Shown: in pieces, positions 21,722 to 33,299 of the stretch
How positions within the stretch are numbered: the first letter of the stretch is position 1
Layout of the letters: the number at the start of each line of letters is the position of its first letter
Assembly (NCBI RefSeq): GCF_023053635.1
Contig: NC_086178.1
Location: forward strand, 90,814,226-90,878,225
Origin: Elgaria multicarinata webbii
Lineage: Eukaryota; Chordata; Lepidosauria; Squamata; Anguidae
Reading direction: 5' to 3'
Length of the DNA: 64,000 nt
Translations under genes and position numbers: made by a program
The notes under the pieces: generated by a model
The model's input: only the letters and a program-made list of their open reading frames with translations
Databases searched by the model: none
Told to the model about the DNA's origin: nothing

Positions 21722-22690
21722 CACTGTGAGAGAGGTGGGATGTGGCTAGATAAGGAAGAGGGCATGGGAGAGGAGGCTGGGAGCTGCCAGTGAGAAGGGG
21801 ATGAGTTAAGTAGGGGGGTAGGGGGGGAGGTAGCCTCTTAGTTATTTAGAAGTCTGGTTTTATATAGCAGAGTTTATAACGGGTGGAAACATCTTTCAGC
21901 CTGGGAGCTGAATTCCATTTCGGAGAAGCTGTCGGCGGTGGATCGCAGTGCAGTGAAAGGCCAAAGAGGTAGGGCATAATACCATCACCCCCAGCTTATT
22001 TTAGCCTAGCATTCTTCCTGCCAGCAATTAAGCCTTAGAAGAGGCATTTCAACCATTTGGAATGGGGGAAAACTGCACAAAAGTCAGGAAACCATAAAAT
22101 GGTTGGTTGGGGGAAAGGGGTAGGGCCAAGGAAGGGGGGCATAGCCACCCTTGGCAGCCCTGGAGGGCTGGATTGGGACCCTGGGCCTGAGGTGCCCCAC
22201 CCTGCTGTATAGTGACGCTCACCTTGGTCTAATTTTGCACTAAAGGTAGCAACTGTGCTGTGTCTTCTTAATTGCTTGGAAAGCAAAGTAGATTCTTAAG
22301 TTTTCATAAACTTTCCCTAAGAATCATGCCATGTGTTTTCTTAATGCAGCATATGAGACTCTGCTTTTAAAGTGGCAGAATTTATTTTTTAATGTCTTTG
22401 TGGCGCCTCTGCACATGGAGAACTATGAACTGTCACCCTGATCTTGTGCTGGTTGCCGCTATGTTGAATTATCGCCCTTGGGCTATTAAAGGCTCTGTAA
22501 AAGCATGAGTGGGCTGACAAACAGGAAACTGCTCCTCGTCGCATCATAACTATTTAACGTTGGGTGAATTGCTAAAATATCTTTTCAGACTTCTTAGAGG
22601 TACTGTAGTGCAATTCAAGTCAAAAGTATACGATTGCAGCATTCTAGATCAGTATATGCATGCACATGCACTCCCTGCCATTCATATACA
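21722..22690. other. EIF4EBP2 intron 2, unassigned part
   Basis: A G-rich stretch at 21811-21831. No exon or classifiable repeat found. Confidence 0.35.
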
Positions 22691-22691
22691 T

Positions 22692-22742
22692 ACTGTGTGT
22701 GTATATATATGTGTGTGTGTGTGTGTGTATATATATATTTGT
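22692..22742. repeat. (GT)n/(AT)n compound microsatellite
   Basis: Alternating TGTGTG and TATATA blocks in intron 2. Confidence 0.9.
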
Positions 22743-22866
22743 TTGTATTGACGAATTGGAGCATGAACTATCCATTAGTGTAGCTGGTATGAAGCCATCC
22801 ATTAGGATGGTCAGCTGTAAATGCATCTCTAGGCTAAGTAGGTCCTAGACAGCAAACCCATAGCTA

Positions 22867-23182
22867 GGGTGACCATATGAAAAGGAGGACAGGGCTCCTG
22901 TATCTTTAACAGTTGCATAGAAAAGGGAATTCCAGCAGGTGTCATTTGTATATATGGAGAACCTGGTGAAATTCCCTCTTTATCACAACAGTTAAAGGTG
23001 CAGGAGCTATACTAGAGTGACCAGATTTAAAAGAGGGCAGGGCACCTGCAGCTTTAACTGGTGTGATGAAGAGGGAATTTCACCAGGTTCTCCATATATA
23101 CAAATAACACCTGCTGAAATTCCCTTTTCCATACAGCTGTTAAAGATACAGGAGCCCTGTCCTCCTTTTCATATGGTCACCC
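22867..23182. mobile_element. Palindromic GGGTGACC MITE with TA flanks
   Basis: 316 bp between TA dinucleotides (22865-22866, 23183-23184). Termini GGGTGACCATATGAAAAGGA and TCCTTTTCATATGGTCACCC are exact inverted repeats, and the arms remain complementary for over 130 bp (CTCCTGTATCTTTAACAG against CTGTTAAAGATACAGGAG, and TATATGGAGAACCTGG against CCAGGTTCTCCATATA). The centre carries a second TAGAGTGACCAGATTTAAA terminus. A second copy is at 54496-54811, and the same terminus bounds the larger element at 44808-46268. Confidence 0.9.
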
Positions 23183-23313
23183 TACCATAGCAGAGTAAGT
23201 GAGGTCATCAGCATTTTATGGGCACTTTCTCACGTGGTTCAGCTGGTCCCAAAGATAAGTTGTTGGCTTCTGTATTTAGAAATGGCATTGAGTTGGGGAT
23301 TGGCAGTGATATG

Positions 23314-23599
23314 GGGTTGTATCCAATGGTGTCATGCCACTAGCACAAAGTTTCTACCACTTGTGGAAACCTATTTTCATCCTTGTGCAAGTGTCAAATC
23401 CAATACTTTGATTTTGTTTGCACACATTGTTGCACTAGCTGCTGCACATGGTCACTCTACAGTCCATTGCAGCTTCAACAGGCTGGGTGTTCCTTGCACT
23501 ACTTGAGCTCTTTGTTCTGCTAGCACTTGTGGAAGTGCTAGCAGAAGCACAATACCATCTCTTCTACTTTTTCCACTAGCCTGATGTTGGATACAACCG
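23314..23599. mobile_element. TIR element, GGTTGTATCCAAT family
   Basis: About 286 bp with inverted ends GGTTGTATCCAAT and GTTGGATACAACC. The interior has partly complementary segments (GCTAGCACTTGTGGAAGTGC at 23519-23538 is itself a hairpin). Non-coding. Confidence 0.7.
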
Positions 23600-23689
23600 T
23601 TGGTGATCACGCAGGTGATGGTCAGGTTTGCTCCAGAGAAGTAAATATAGAGTGTCTTTGTGTTTAAAGGTTATTTCCACACACACACA

Positions 23690-24015
23690 CCCTGCTTTCA
23701 GATTGGCTAATAATGAGCAATAACATAATTAACATAAATCAAAACCGATAAATCAGTAAGATTTAAAACAGTACAGGAAAACACACACATCTCAGCTGAC
23801 ACTAAAAAGTCCTTAGAAAATGAAAAGGTCTTTCCCTAGCATCTAGAATACATGGGAATAAGTGCCAGGCAAGCCTCCTTGGGGAGAGCATTTCCTAAAT
23901 GAGGCGCTACAGTTGAGAAGCCCCATCTCCCCAGTTGCCTCACACGTGACGTCGAAGGGTTCCCATGGAAAAGAGCCTCTGATAATGAAAGTAGTGCAAG
24001 GGCAGGTAATTGTGG
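23690..24015 (-). mobile_element. LINE 3' fragment, L2-like, reverse orientation
   Basis: On the minus strand: coding-tail remnants (equivalents of GAGGCAACTGGGGAGATGGG and CTTCTCAACTGTAGCGCC) then an AT-rich 3' UTR ending near a CA-rich run. It has the same layout as 2493-2860, but diverged. Confidence 0.6.
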
Positions 24016-24113
24016 CATGTGTGCAGTTATATCTCATCTGTTTACCACTGTAACATGACTGTCATATAGGCATAGGATTGACGATGGTCCTGCCTGAGCT
24101 AACTGGAGACCTT

Positions 24114-24833
24114 GGGCCTTGCTAGACCTGCCGGCTTACGCCAGCAGGGAGGCGGGGCCAAGGCGCGCTGAAGTTAGCGCGCCTCCCCCAGGCTACTAGA
24201 CGCACGACGCGCAGGGATGTCGCGTCCCTGCGGCGTCCGGCATTTTTAAAAATTTTTTAAAGGGGCCGGGTGCGGCCCGAAGACTCCGGAGAGGTAAGTG
24301 CTTTTTTGGGGGGGGTTACCGGGGAGGGGGGTGAAGGCTGGGAGGGTGGGTGCCAGGGTGGGTGGCACGGGGGGAGGGTGGGTGCGATCGCGCCGCGCGC
24401 CACCCGAGCCCGGGCAATGCCTGGCATGGGGCGGCATTGCAATGCCGCCCCATGCCAGGCATTGCCCGGGCGGCGCACGGCGCGATCGCACCCGTCCTCC
24501 CCCGTGCCACCCACCCTGGCACCCACCCTCCCAGCCTTCGCCCCCCCCGCCGATGGGCACAGCGCTACTATAGGCGCTGTGCCAGGCCCGCGGCTTTTCG
24601 TGGCTCCTCGCGAGTAAGCGAGGAGCCGCGAAAAGCTGCGGAAGTCCCTAGACGTTCCCCCGCTCCGGCCTGAGGCCGGAGCTGGGGAAAAGGCGCGCCA
24701 TAAGCGAATTCGCTTATGGCGCGTTGGAGGAGTCCTCAGCGCGGCCTGCCTCCGGATTCCCCTGTGCGTCATCTGGACGCACAGCAGGGAAGCCGGGACA
24801 GAAGGCGCGCTAAGGCCTCGTCTAGGAAGGCCC
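24114..24833. mobile_element. GC-rich hairpin DNA element, AGCTAGACC family
   Basis: A 720-bp island of very high GC and CpG in otherwise AT-rich intron 2. Ends GGGCCTTGCTAGACC and CGTCTAGGAAGGCCC are 15-bp imperfect inverted repeats. Inside lies a palindrome with arms of about 120 bp centred at 24439/24440 (CATTGCAATG at the axis, GCGATCGC in both arms), then three smaller hairpins: about 24590-24645 (arms GGCTCCTCGC / GCGAGGAGCC), 24664-24681 (CCGGCCTGAGGCCGG) and 24692-24724 (axis GCGAATTCGC). The family motif GTGCGTC-ATCTGGACGCACAG is at 24764-24784. Open frames on both strands (for example minus 24922-24257) are explained by the CpG-rich palindrome and have no recognisable domain. Confidence 0.8.
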
Positions 24834-24927
24834 CATGTGGGGGTTTTTCTGGTAGAAAAGTCTTGCAGAGTTTCAGGTGAGTTGTGCAGTGTGTAAACAG
24901 ATGATTGGACTGAAGCTTCCATCGTTG

Positions 24928-24970
24928 CAGGCTAACACATCTGGAGGGCACCAGGCTAGGGAAGGCTGTT
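24928..24970. mobile_element. Half copy of the CAACCTGG palindromic MITE
   Basis: AACACATCTGGAGGGCACCA then GGCTAGGGAAGGCTG is one arm of the hAT-like MITE family; the other arm is missing. Confidence 0.65.
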
Positions 24971-25112
24971 TTTTTGTTTCAACTCGGTCTCCTACATCTG
25001 TAAAACAGTGAGGAAACTGTGCCTCTTAGGACCCTTAAAAATCATGTCTGTCACGTGTCCATCGCTCCGACAGCCCTATACTGATTTGTGTGTGTTCTTA
25101 TCCTTCAACCAG

Positions 25113-25144
25113 GTGATGATGCTCAGTTTGAGATGGACATCTGA
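25113..25144 (+). CDS. EIF4EBP2: EIF4EBP2 exon 3, C-terminus with TOS motif
   Basis: 32 bp of coding sequence: the acceptor CAACCAG/G completes codon 107 (Gly), then DDAQFEMDI and TGA at 25142-25144. FEMDI (residues 112-116) is the TOS motif that binds Raptor and recruits the protein to mTORC1; it is fully conserved at the C-terminus as in all 4E-BPs. The exon continues as 3' UTR. Confidence 0.98.
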
Positions 25145-27179
25145 TCTTCCTTGAGGGTAACCATGGAGAGACAGCAACTCTGGATCACCTGTGCACATCC
25201 AATTTGGCCGTCAGGATCAATAACTTGAAGGATGGAAGAAGCAGCCGCTGTTTCCAGTAGCATCCTCACTTCAGCTTTTGAAGTGCCAAAGGATAAGAGG
25301 ACGATGTCCCACTCCCACCTCTGCCGTCCCCTTGATACCTATTAGCCATGCTATGCTTCCCCTACCCCTCTGCTTCCCTCCCCCACTTTTTTTTAAACCT
25401 CTCATCTCCCTGGTCTGTGACTGAATTGAAGCCCATGGTAAATTTATAGAGCTAAGGAATATACTTTGGCTTCTCGCACTTTAGAGACAACTTACCAAAT
25501 CATGCACATGCGAGAATGTGCTTCCATCAACAATTGGATATTTATTGCAAAACACAAAAGGGCCATGGAAGGGGTGGATATATGCTTGAAGGGACCTGAT
25601 ACTGCCGTTGTTCTCCTCCCCCTTAACTGCTGTTAACTTGATGCCAGTTCATTAACCAGTTTTGATGTGTCTTTTCTTGATGTGCGGAATGCTCTTCCTT
25701 GGGTTCTAGTTCTTGTTCCTCAACTGGTTCTAACTAGTTAGCCTATTTTTGCATATGGACGCAGTCTGCTGGACGAGCATTGCTGTGATTTCTTTTGCCC
25801 TTTCCCTTAATAAGTTCCTATCCTGTACCTTTAGGACAACTTAGAAAGAGCCATTGCTTCATCATACACCCATTTCAGTTTTCATTTCATCCCAAGGAGT
25901 GCCTCCTTGAACCTCCCATTTCTGAGGGGGGAAAACCTTCCCATTTCAATTTCTTTGTTTGAACCCATCAGTGTTAAAGGGGAACCACATTTTCTTCTGA
26001 TATAATTTGGGATTACCATGCTTGATGGTTCTCAATACTGTTTGTCCTCAGTCCTTCAATTTTTGCTGCTGTTTTAAAGTCTTCTGGATTCTTTGCAAGT
26101 CTACTATTGTGCCAAAATGATTAATTGAAAAAACCTGGCTATGCTTGATTAGGTTGGGCTTGGGCTAGAGTCTAAGGCTCTTGGGCAAGTCCTGTGTAGG
26201 TTTGCCCCCCCCCCCCAAGGATTAGTTATCGGGCTGTTGAGATGTGCAGTGCTGATTTCATGATGTGTAACTTCAGAAGATTTGGGGTAGTGGGTGATCA
26301 AATAGTTGGTAGACAATTACATTTCACCACAGGCTTCTCTGGAGGAAAACCATCTTGTTCCATATTTCCTGAATTCACACATTACAAAATCAGCCAGAAA
26401 AGCCATCAAATTTTAGTCTGTCTGGATGCAGCTTCAGCATGCAGGAATGTATTGCTGATGATCTCACTTAATCCCACTCATTTGGCTTTGTTGCCCATTT
26501 CCTGCGTATTGGGGACCTATTTGCATGCTGATTAGTTCCGGGTGGGTCAACTTTCCCCTATGGATTGCAGCTTGCCTGGGATTGGAAAAGCTGTTGCAAA
26601 GAGAAAGCTAGAGAGAGAGAGTGAGAGAGCACACCTGATGGGTATTCTGAGGCAACCAGGCTACCTTGTAATAATTGCCAATTGCCTTGGCATGAGGGAA
26701 ACAAGTGTGAGTCGTTTGAATCCAGCCAGTAGATGAGTTTATACTTTGGTTGCAATGCCGCCTGATAATTTGAACTGCGAAGATGCTTCTCTCTAGGGCT
26801 GCAGTATTTAGTAGGGGGTTGTATTGTATTCAGTCAAAGTCCAGAGCCTGACAGAATCAGGCTGCTTCAGTCCAGTTCTGTTGGGTCCCAAGGTGAAGTG
26901 GCCTTCCCTCCACCTAACAGAATTAAGAACATAGCTTTGCTTACCAACTTGTGTTTCGGATATGATACGCACCTCCAGACTTTATGTCTCCAACTAGCAT
27001 CTTTTCGATTCACTAAACGCTGCGGTGGGAGGATGGAGTGTGGTTGACTGACTGACAGGTCCACCTTCTAATCCTAGGGCACATTTTTGGGTGCCAATTG
27101 CTGTGCTTTGGGGGAGGGCAATGATAGGAATGTGAGATGGCCATTCTTCCAGTGCCACTACACTTCACTATGAAAAATG

Positions 27180-27760
27180 GTTCAACTGGTTTTCAACCAT
27201 TATAACTCCCTAGCCCCTGCACCTTTCCTTCCAAATTTCAGGTTTCTTGCCCGGGGTCACCTCTTTGAAGTATGCCATTGTCATACATATTGATCAGAAA
27301 GACCACTGGGGGGAGGGGGGAGAAAATTACCCTTCAAAATTGGAGAACACCCATTCCACATGAACTGCTGCATCTATCCTTCTGAAACGTAACAGGTTTC
27401 TTACTTAGGATCACCTCTGAGCTGCCTGTAATTTTCAGAACAATGGTTCACAAGGAGCATAGGGGGATAAACATGTCCTTTTTTGCAGACCCACAAAATA
27501 TCAAGACTGCACTAGCACAAAACCACTTCCAGCTATCGTTCTGAAATACAGTGGGCTTGATCCCCTCAGAAGGGACAACGATCCCTCCCATTCTAATCCA
27601 GTTCTACCAAGAACTAAAAACGTTATCAGTTCACTTAAAAATAAATAAATAAATAAAAATCTGAAGAAGCATAGCTCAAAAATCCTTGCATCTATTTTTC
27701 TGACTTGTAATTCCTTCCTAAAGGGCTATTATGCCAACAACTATTTAATTCTGACCAAGA
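27180..27760 (+). repeat. Imperfect ~150-bp module block
   Basis: Four diverged modules begin near 27219, 27368, 27525 and 27687. Each has a CTGCATCTATCCTTCTGAAA-like start (clearest at 27368), then a TTTCAGGTTTCTT or AACAGGTTTCTTACTTAGG element, then a GATCACCTCT-type segment and an AATTTTCAGAAC-like close. An (AAATA)n run interrupts at 27637-27657. The origin is unknown. Confidence 0.45.
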
Positions 27761-28254
27761 GAAAGAAGTTATAACTGGTTTTTTTTATTATTATTGGCTG
27801 TGATAGTAAAGCAGAAACATAGAGGCTTTGTTTTCTGAACCTCAGCTCAAAGCAGGCTGTTTCCTGAATCAGGGTTCAAGTCAAAAGCTGGGGGTTGGTG
27901 CACACCTCTAGTATTTATTTCATTTAATTGGCTAGATGAATAAATTAAAAATATTTTGCTTGATTTTAATAAGATAAGTCCCTGATAAGTCAGGTATCAG
28001 GTTTTTAAAAAAAAGCATTTTTACTACTTTGCAAAAACTGCAGGTGATAGGCAACAGAACGGCATTCCTTCATCTTTCGAATGCAAGGAATGCTTCTTAA
28101 ATAGTGCTTCCTGTGACATGTGTGCATCTTATACAAAGTATCCCCACCCCCAAACTAGGTTGGGGTCACAGTCATATCCATGTTTCCTTGGAAGTTATTC
28201 CTACTGAGTTATTCCTACTCCCGAGAGACTTTTTTTTAAGATTGCAGCCTCTAA

Positions 28255-28347
28255 GACAGGTGGGAAAACTGCAGTCTTCCCAGATGGTGTTGGATTACAA
28301 TGTCCGTCATCTCTGACCATGTGCCAAGCTGGCTAGGGCTGATGAGA
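28255..28347. mobile_element. Decayed copy of the CAACCTGG palindromic MITE
   Basis: The segment GATGGTGTTGGATTACAATG followed by GGCTAGGGCTGATGAG matches the left half and centre of the family; the right arm is not recognisable. Confidence 0.5.
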
Positions 28348-29331
28348 CTTTCCTGCTTCTGAACTAAGATTCTTTTAATCAGGGATCAGACCTATTTCTC
28401 CCAGTTATGAGTGGTTGACCAGTGGCACTGATTACTTCAGGCAGCCTCCCAACAGTGGTTCATGTGCTACCTCTGAAAAACAGGAGATGAGCGTATCGTG
28501 TGAAAAGCTCACATTGGTGGCACTGCCCCAAGGGGAATGCCGCACCAATTTGGCTATTTCCCATTTGGGTTTTGTTCAAATGTAATTGGAGTAGAACAGG
28601 ACCCAGCCTCAGGGATGTGGCTGCTACGCTATGATTGTAACTTGCAAACCACTCCTGGGAGATAAGCTGAAAACGTATCAAGTCCGGTTGAATATTGACC
28701 TATCAGGTGACAGAGAACACTTCAACTCAACTTATGAACTTGCCCTCTGTTTCCAGCCCTTGGAATAGAAGCCTACCCTTAAATTGTCTTTATGAATTGG
28801 CAATGGTCATATTTCTCTTTTGGATTATTTAAATGGGAGAATCTAGTAAAATAATGTTGCTTTCTCTCTGCATGTTCTCTAGTTTTGGAGGTGAGGGTGG
28901 GTTGGGTTGCAGGGTTGTTTTTAATTCATTTTATTTGCCTACTCTAAAATGTGAATAATACAGGAGCAAAATTTGCTTGTAACTGTTGATCTCTCAGGAA
29001 TAGTCTCTGTTTGCAGTGTTTCTGGGGAAAGCAATGCTGCTTCTGAAGAGATGATGTAAACGTGATTAAGCTGTGATTAGCAGAGGGAAATGCTCTTGAG
29101 GTGCACTGTAAGCTTCCTGATTTTGGTTGGGGTACTTACAAAGTGCACTACAAGTTCAGTCCAGAGTCAGAACACAGTTGGATTTCCACTCTGCCTCCCA
29201 CATAATCACCAGCAGTTGTTTCTGGAACCTCACCGGCTATTCTGTTGATGAGGCAGAATGGATACAGCTTTGCTCTGCTGTGCTGACAGTAGTGAAACTC
29301 AGATTTGTCCATGAATGAAACCATCTTATAG

Positions 29332-29425
29332 TGCAATCCTATATATGATTACACAGAAGTAAGTGCCAGTATATTGAGTGGGGCTTACTCTCAAGTAATT
29401 GTGCATATGATTGCAATCTTACTTG
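29332..29425. repeat. GCAATCCTATGCA-type palindromic repeat
   Basis: GTGCAATCCTATATATG at the left, GCATATGATTGCAATC at the right, with GAAGTAAGTGCC / GGGGCTTACTCTCAAG arms. Confidence 0.75.
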
Positions 29426-29774
29426 GTCAAGGTGGGACAAAGAGGAGGAGAGAGTAGACCCTCAGTTGTTGCTGACAGCCACTGTTATAGTATTGTTAAA
29501 ATTAATTTTGGACTAAGGAAATAACTCCCAACAATGTTTTCCCCTCCCAGGGATTTAGCTGTTAGGAAAGATCTCTGTTCTTTTCACAGCATTTTAAAAA
29601 AATCTCAACACAAACTGCAGCCAGATTTTCTATGTCTCACAATCAGTTTAGTTGCTGCTTACAAAGGGTGCTGTTGCTTTTGTAGTCTGTTCTATGAACA
29701 TAAGAAAAGAAAAGATATTCCAATAGTCAAGTGCTGACCTGGAATTTTAGTGATCAGATTTCTGTCTCTTGCTC

Positions 29775-29960
29775 TGCTGCAGGTTTTCTTTGTTTCTCTG
29801 GGCAAGTCTCTTAATCTCTTTGTGCCTCAGTTCCCCAGTTTGTAAAATGGGGACAATAAACTCCTACCTCACAGGGTTGTTGTGAGGATAAATTTGGTGA
29901 CATTTGTAAGGCGCTCTGAGAAAATAGGGATGAGTGCCATGAAAAAGCCAATAAATCTGA
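29775..29960 (+). mobile_element. MIR-like CORE-SINE
   Basis: Contains the conserved run CTCTTTGTGCCTCAGTTCCC, then TGTAAAATGGGGACAATAA, CCTCACAGGGTTGTTGTGAG and GTAAGGCGCTCTGAGAAAAT, matching the core and L2-like tail of MIR SINEs remembered from mammals. It lies in the putative 3' UTR. Despite the family's age it is unusually easy to read. A related core fragment is at 51425-51450. Confidence 0.82.
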
Positions 29961-32245
29961 TTTTCTTTAAAGCCCAGCAAAGTGGCTCAGTCAAGGCCAT
30001 GACTGCAGAACAGCTCCCTTCTTCCAGCATCTCTTGGTTTATCTCCCTAAGGGCCTTGATCTGACTACTAATTGTTTAATAGAGCAGTCCTTTTAATTGA
30101 GCAAAGGCCAGCCTATGGCCTCTGTTGCTGGGGAGGTGGTGAAATGTCCTTTGCTTTTGTCTGTGCTTCATGCTGAAGAAATTGGCCAATGTACATAATT
30201 GGGAAGTGAGTTCTTGGGACTGGAAGCCATGTGACAAGGGCCCCCAAGGGTCAGGTTGAGGCCCCTGGGCTGCCAGCCGCCAACCGCTACTCTAGCAACC
30301 TGGATGCACAGTGATGCCAGGCATCTGGAGGCCAAGTGAATACTAACTCTGTAGACAGCAGTCTTTATAGTTCTGCTTGAGAGGAGAGCCAAACCATGTA
30401 ATGTCAAATATAGAAGCAATTCTGTGTACAGTCTTCATCATTTCATTTGGAGCTACATCCTGTGCTTCCAAGTGTTGCTCACTTACTGATGAATCATCAG
30501 TAGTTGAGAGGGAGAGGTGGAAAGGAAATGCAAAGATAAAATCAATTCCCCATTAAGTTATCAGTTGGGCTGATCAAACAATCAAGGTTATGAATTCAAT
30601 GGCTTGACATTTTAAAGTGTCAATACCTAATTAAGAACAAAGACATTTAAAACATGCCCTTTTCTGTTAATAATCCTAATTATGAGATATAAACTAATAT
30701 ATTGCAATTCTGAATATTTATTTACCGCTTGCAGTCAGGTGAAGATTACTTGACTGCAAACCTCTTGGGTTGTACCTTACATTTTATTGTCCGCAGGCTG
30801 GGAAACAAATACTGCAGGATGACATTTTAATTAGTAACTACATATTTGCAGGAATTGAGCGGTTTTGAGGACCCCTGGTGCTCTTTTGCTAGAATCCTGG
30901 AAAGCAGAGTTAGTTGCATATTGATAAATCTTAAAATTCAAATTTTAACAGCTTCGTGAAATCATATATTGTGTAGGCCAGTGGAGCCTTATGCAGAGAT
31001 GGAACACTTTTTGAAATAGTTTTCTGGTGTCAGGAACCACCTCTAAACTTTGGGTTGCTCTTGGAATGTATGTATCAACTGTAACTAATATACTTAATGC
31101 AAATGATTCTTCTTTTGATTCCGGGGTGGTCTTTTTTTCTTTTTTCTTTTGGCCTTATTCTCTCTTTCCAAAAGCAATCAAAACAAGGCAGTGGTCACCA
31201 GCAAAATTAATTTTTAAAAAACGTCCTTAAAGCGTACCCTTGGCAGTTTAACACTGCGTGCATAAGAAATAATTCCAAAATACTTGTAATTTCCCTGGTC
31301 TCTTGGGACACTTGTCTCCAATAGATCAGGGGGAAGCTTTACATAAACTGGCTCTTTTAGGTTGCTCTACTTACATAGGCATGGGTGAGCAATTCTTGCA
31401 GACTACTAACTTTTATAGACATTTGCAAGGGTGGGAAGAACTCTATATCAGGTAACGTGGAAATCCTTTTTATAATCAGTTTTTTTCAGCAATTTCTTTT
31501 TAGAAACTAGTTGGTTAAGCAAAATATACAGCCACACAGTTTTCACCTTGGTTAATGCATTCTATCCTAAAATTTGGTTGATTTTTTTAAAAAAAATATC
31601 CCTAAGGCCTAGGGATTGAGATAAATCAGCGTTGCTACCTAAGAATAAGCATAGAAGCTTCATTTCCCTCTGTCCCTGGCTCTGTGTAGCTCATAATCAT
31701 GGCTATTAAATTACTGACTTTTTAAGTTTAAAAGTTTTTCAATTTCAACAAACTGGGGTTTTGGGACCTCCATTCACAGGACATATGAGCTGCTCCGAGA
31801 ATGCTTTTACTCTGGTTTAACCAGCCCTTTCCATTGAAACATTGGGCCAGTTCGCACATCACAGCTGCAAATTGTAGGTTGATTAACCCATGATTTCCCA
31901 AGATGCGTGCAAGCCAATTCCACTTTCTGTAAATGCTGGGTTGTTCAGCTCTTGTTAATTGTAGGTTAAATAACCCACAATTTGTTGCTATGCTTTGTGA
32001 ACTGGGTTATTATTTCACACACTGGAGCTGTATGTCTGCAGCCAAAAATAACCCTTGACATACAGATTAAGTGATGTGCCTGCTGGCCCTCACTTTCCCT
32101 TTGACTTAATGGCTTTGTGCTTTCTTGGGAAGGCTAAAATACTATGCATTATTTAATACAGGGCAGGAATTAGAAAGACAGTATTCCTTGTTCTACAGAG
32201 GTGGTAGTGCCTAGTCTGCAAGGCCTAAAAGAAATCTGCCTTATA

Positions 32246-32335
32246 GCCTGATCCTATACATGTTTACTTGGAAGTAGGTCCCACTGAGTTCAGTGTGACT
32301 TATTCCCAAGGAAGTGTAAATAAGGCTGCAGCCTA
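32246..32335. repeat. GCAATCCTATGCA-type palindromic repeat
   Basis: CCTGATCCTATACATG, then TTACTTGGAAGTAGGTCCCA and GACTTATTCCCAAGGAAG: one decayed copy close to the proposed poly(A) signal. Confidence 0.65.
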
Positions 32336-32391
32336 AGTGTCCCATCAGCCACTGTTGGTTTGTTTACTTTGTGACTTGAGTTTTGCACTTT

Positions 32392-32397
32392 AATAAA
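32392..32397 (+). terminator. Candidate poly(A) signal for EIF4EBP2
   Basis: AATAAA in CACTTTAATAAAATCATAG, outside any recognised repeat, 7.2 kb past the stop codon. The distance fits my recollection of the long mammalian 3' UTR. Not proven. Confidence 0.45.
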
Positions 32398-33299
32398 ATC
32401 ATAGCAAACGACCACCTCTTTAGTGTCTTGAAATTTGATTTATGGACATAGAAAACTTCATTGGTGTGGATCCCAATGAAATCCAATGGGCTCCTGCATC
32501 GTTTTAGCAATGTAGGCTAGCGGAATGGATTGCATGCCTTCTTATGGAAACTAAAAGTTTGTTTTGATTCTCCACTCCTACCCCCTCATAGTGCAATTTT
32601 CTAGAACTGCATTAAGGAATAAGATTTAATCCTTGGCAGCCACTTAAATATTTTGCTGCCAGTTTTTATGCTGTAATGACTTTACTTGAAGGATTTCTAC
32701 CTGATGGCTGGCTGAGTAGAAGCCCCTTTTCTTTCCTGGAAAAAACTTGCCATTTGTTTTTCAGCCCTGCAGGTTCAAAACAGCAGCCTCTCCTGTCAGT
32801 GGGAGAGCCTTATATTGTGTCTTTCTCACAAAGAGGCCTCCAAATTTAAACGATTGATAGTAGAATTTTGTCCCCCCCCAATGTTCCTGCTTTTTAAGAG
32901 CAGCTTTTGATGATTTATACTGCAAGTGCTCTTGTGATAACTCAGATTGATACCAATCAGTTTAGATAAGTAAGCCTACAATATTTAGTCAATCAACTGA
33001 TTCAAAACATTTTAGTCAGTTCCATAGTCCAGGCATTGCATAGGAAACACAAAAGAGTTGTAGAGTCACGTGTGAACTGTTTCTCTTGCCACTTGCAGAC
33101 ATTTTTACTTTCTAGTGGAATTGTGGGGAACTTTTTACCATGCCCTCCATTGCTAGGGCCACCAAGTAACAGCGATTCAGGGGGTTGGATTCAGCTTGCA
33201 GACCATTAGGGAAAAGGGAAGATTATTTTCCTTCCTACACAGTGCAATTTGTATAATGGGGTAGCTAAGGGTGGCTCCCAACCAGAAGTTGCAATGTTA

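Larger units (their letters stand above)
25145..32400 (+). other. Putative EIF4EBP2 3' UTR
   Basis: Human EIF4EBP2 has a very long 3' UTR (several kb, from memory). Here the sequence after the stop is largely repeat-poor for some 7 kb, and the best canonical signal in a non-repeat context is AATAAA at 32392-32397, preceded by T-rich sequence and followed by GCAAACG and TTTAGTGTCTTG. Repeats inside include a MIR-like SINE at about 29775-29960 and a module block at 27180-27760. Earlier AATAAA strings at 29855 and 29950 are part of the MIR-like SINE; a later one is at 37041. The UTR end is inference and alternative shorter ends are likely. Confidence 0.5.

Noticed and set aside
24257-24922. 221-codon minus-strand frame in intron 2
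   Set aside because: It overlaps the large GC-rich palindrome; arginine/proline/alanine-rich mirror frames occur on both strands, and no domain is present.
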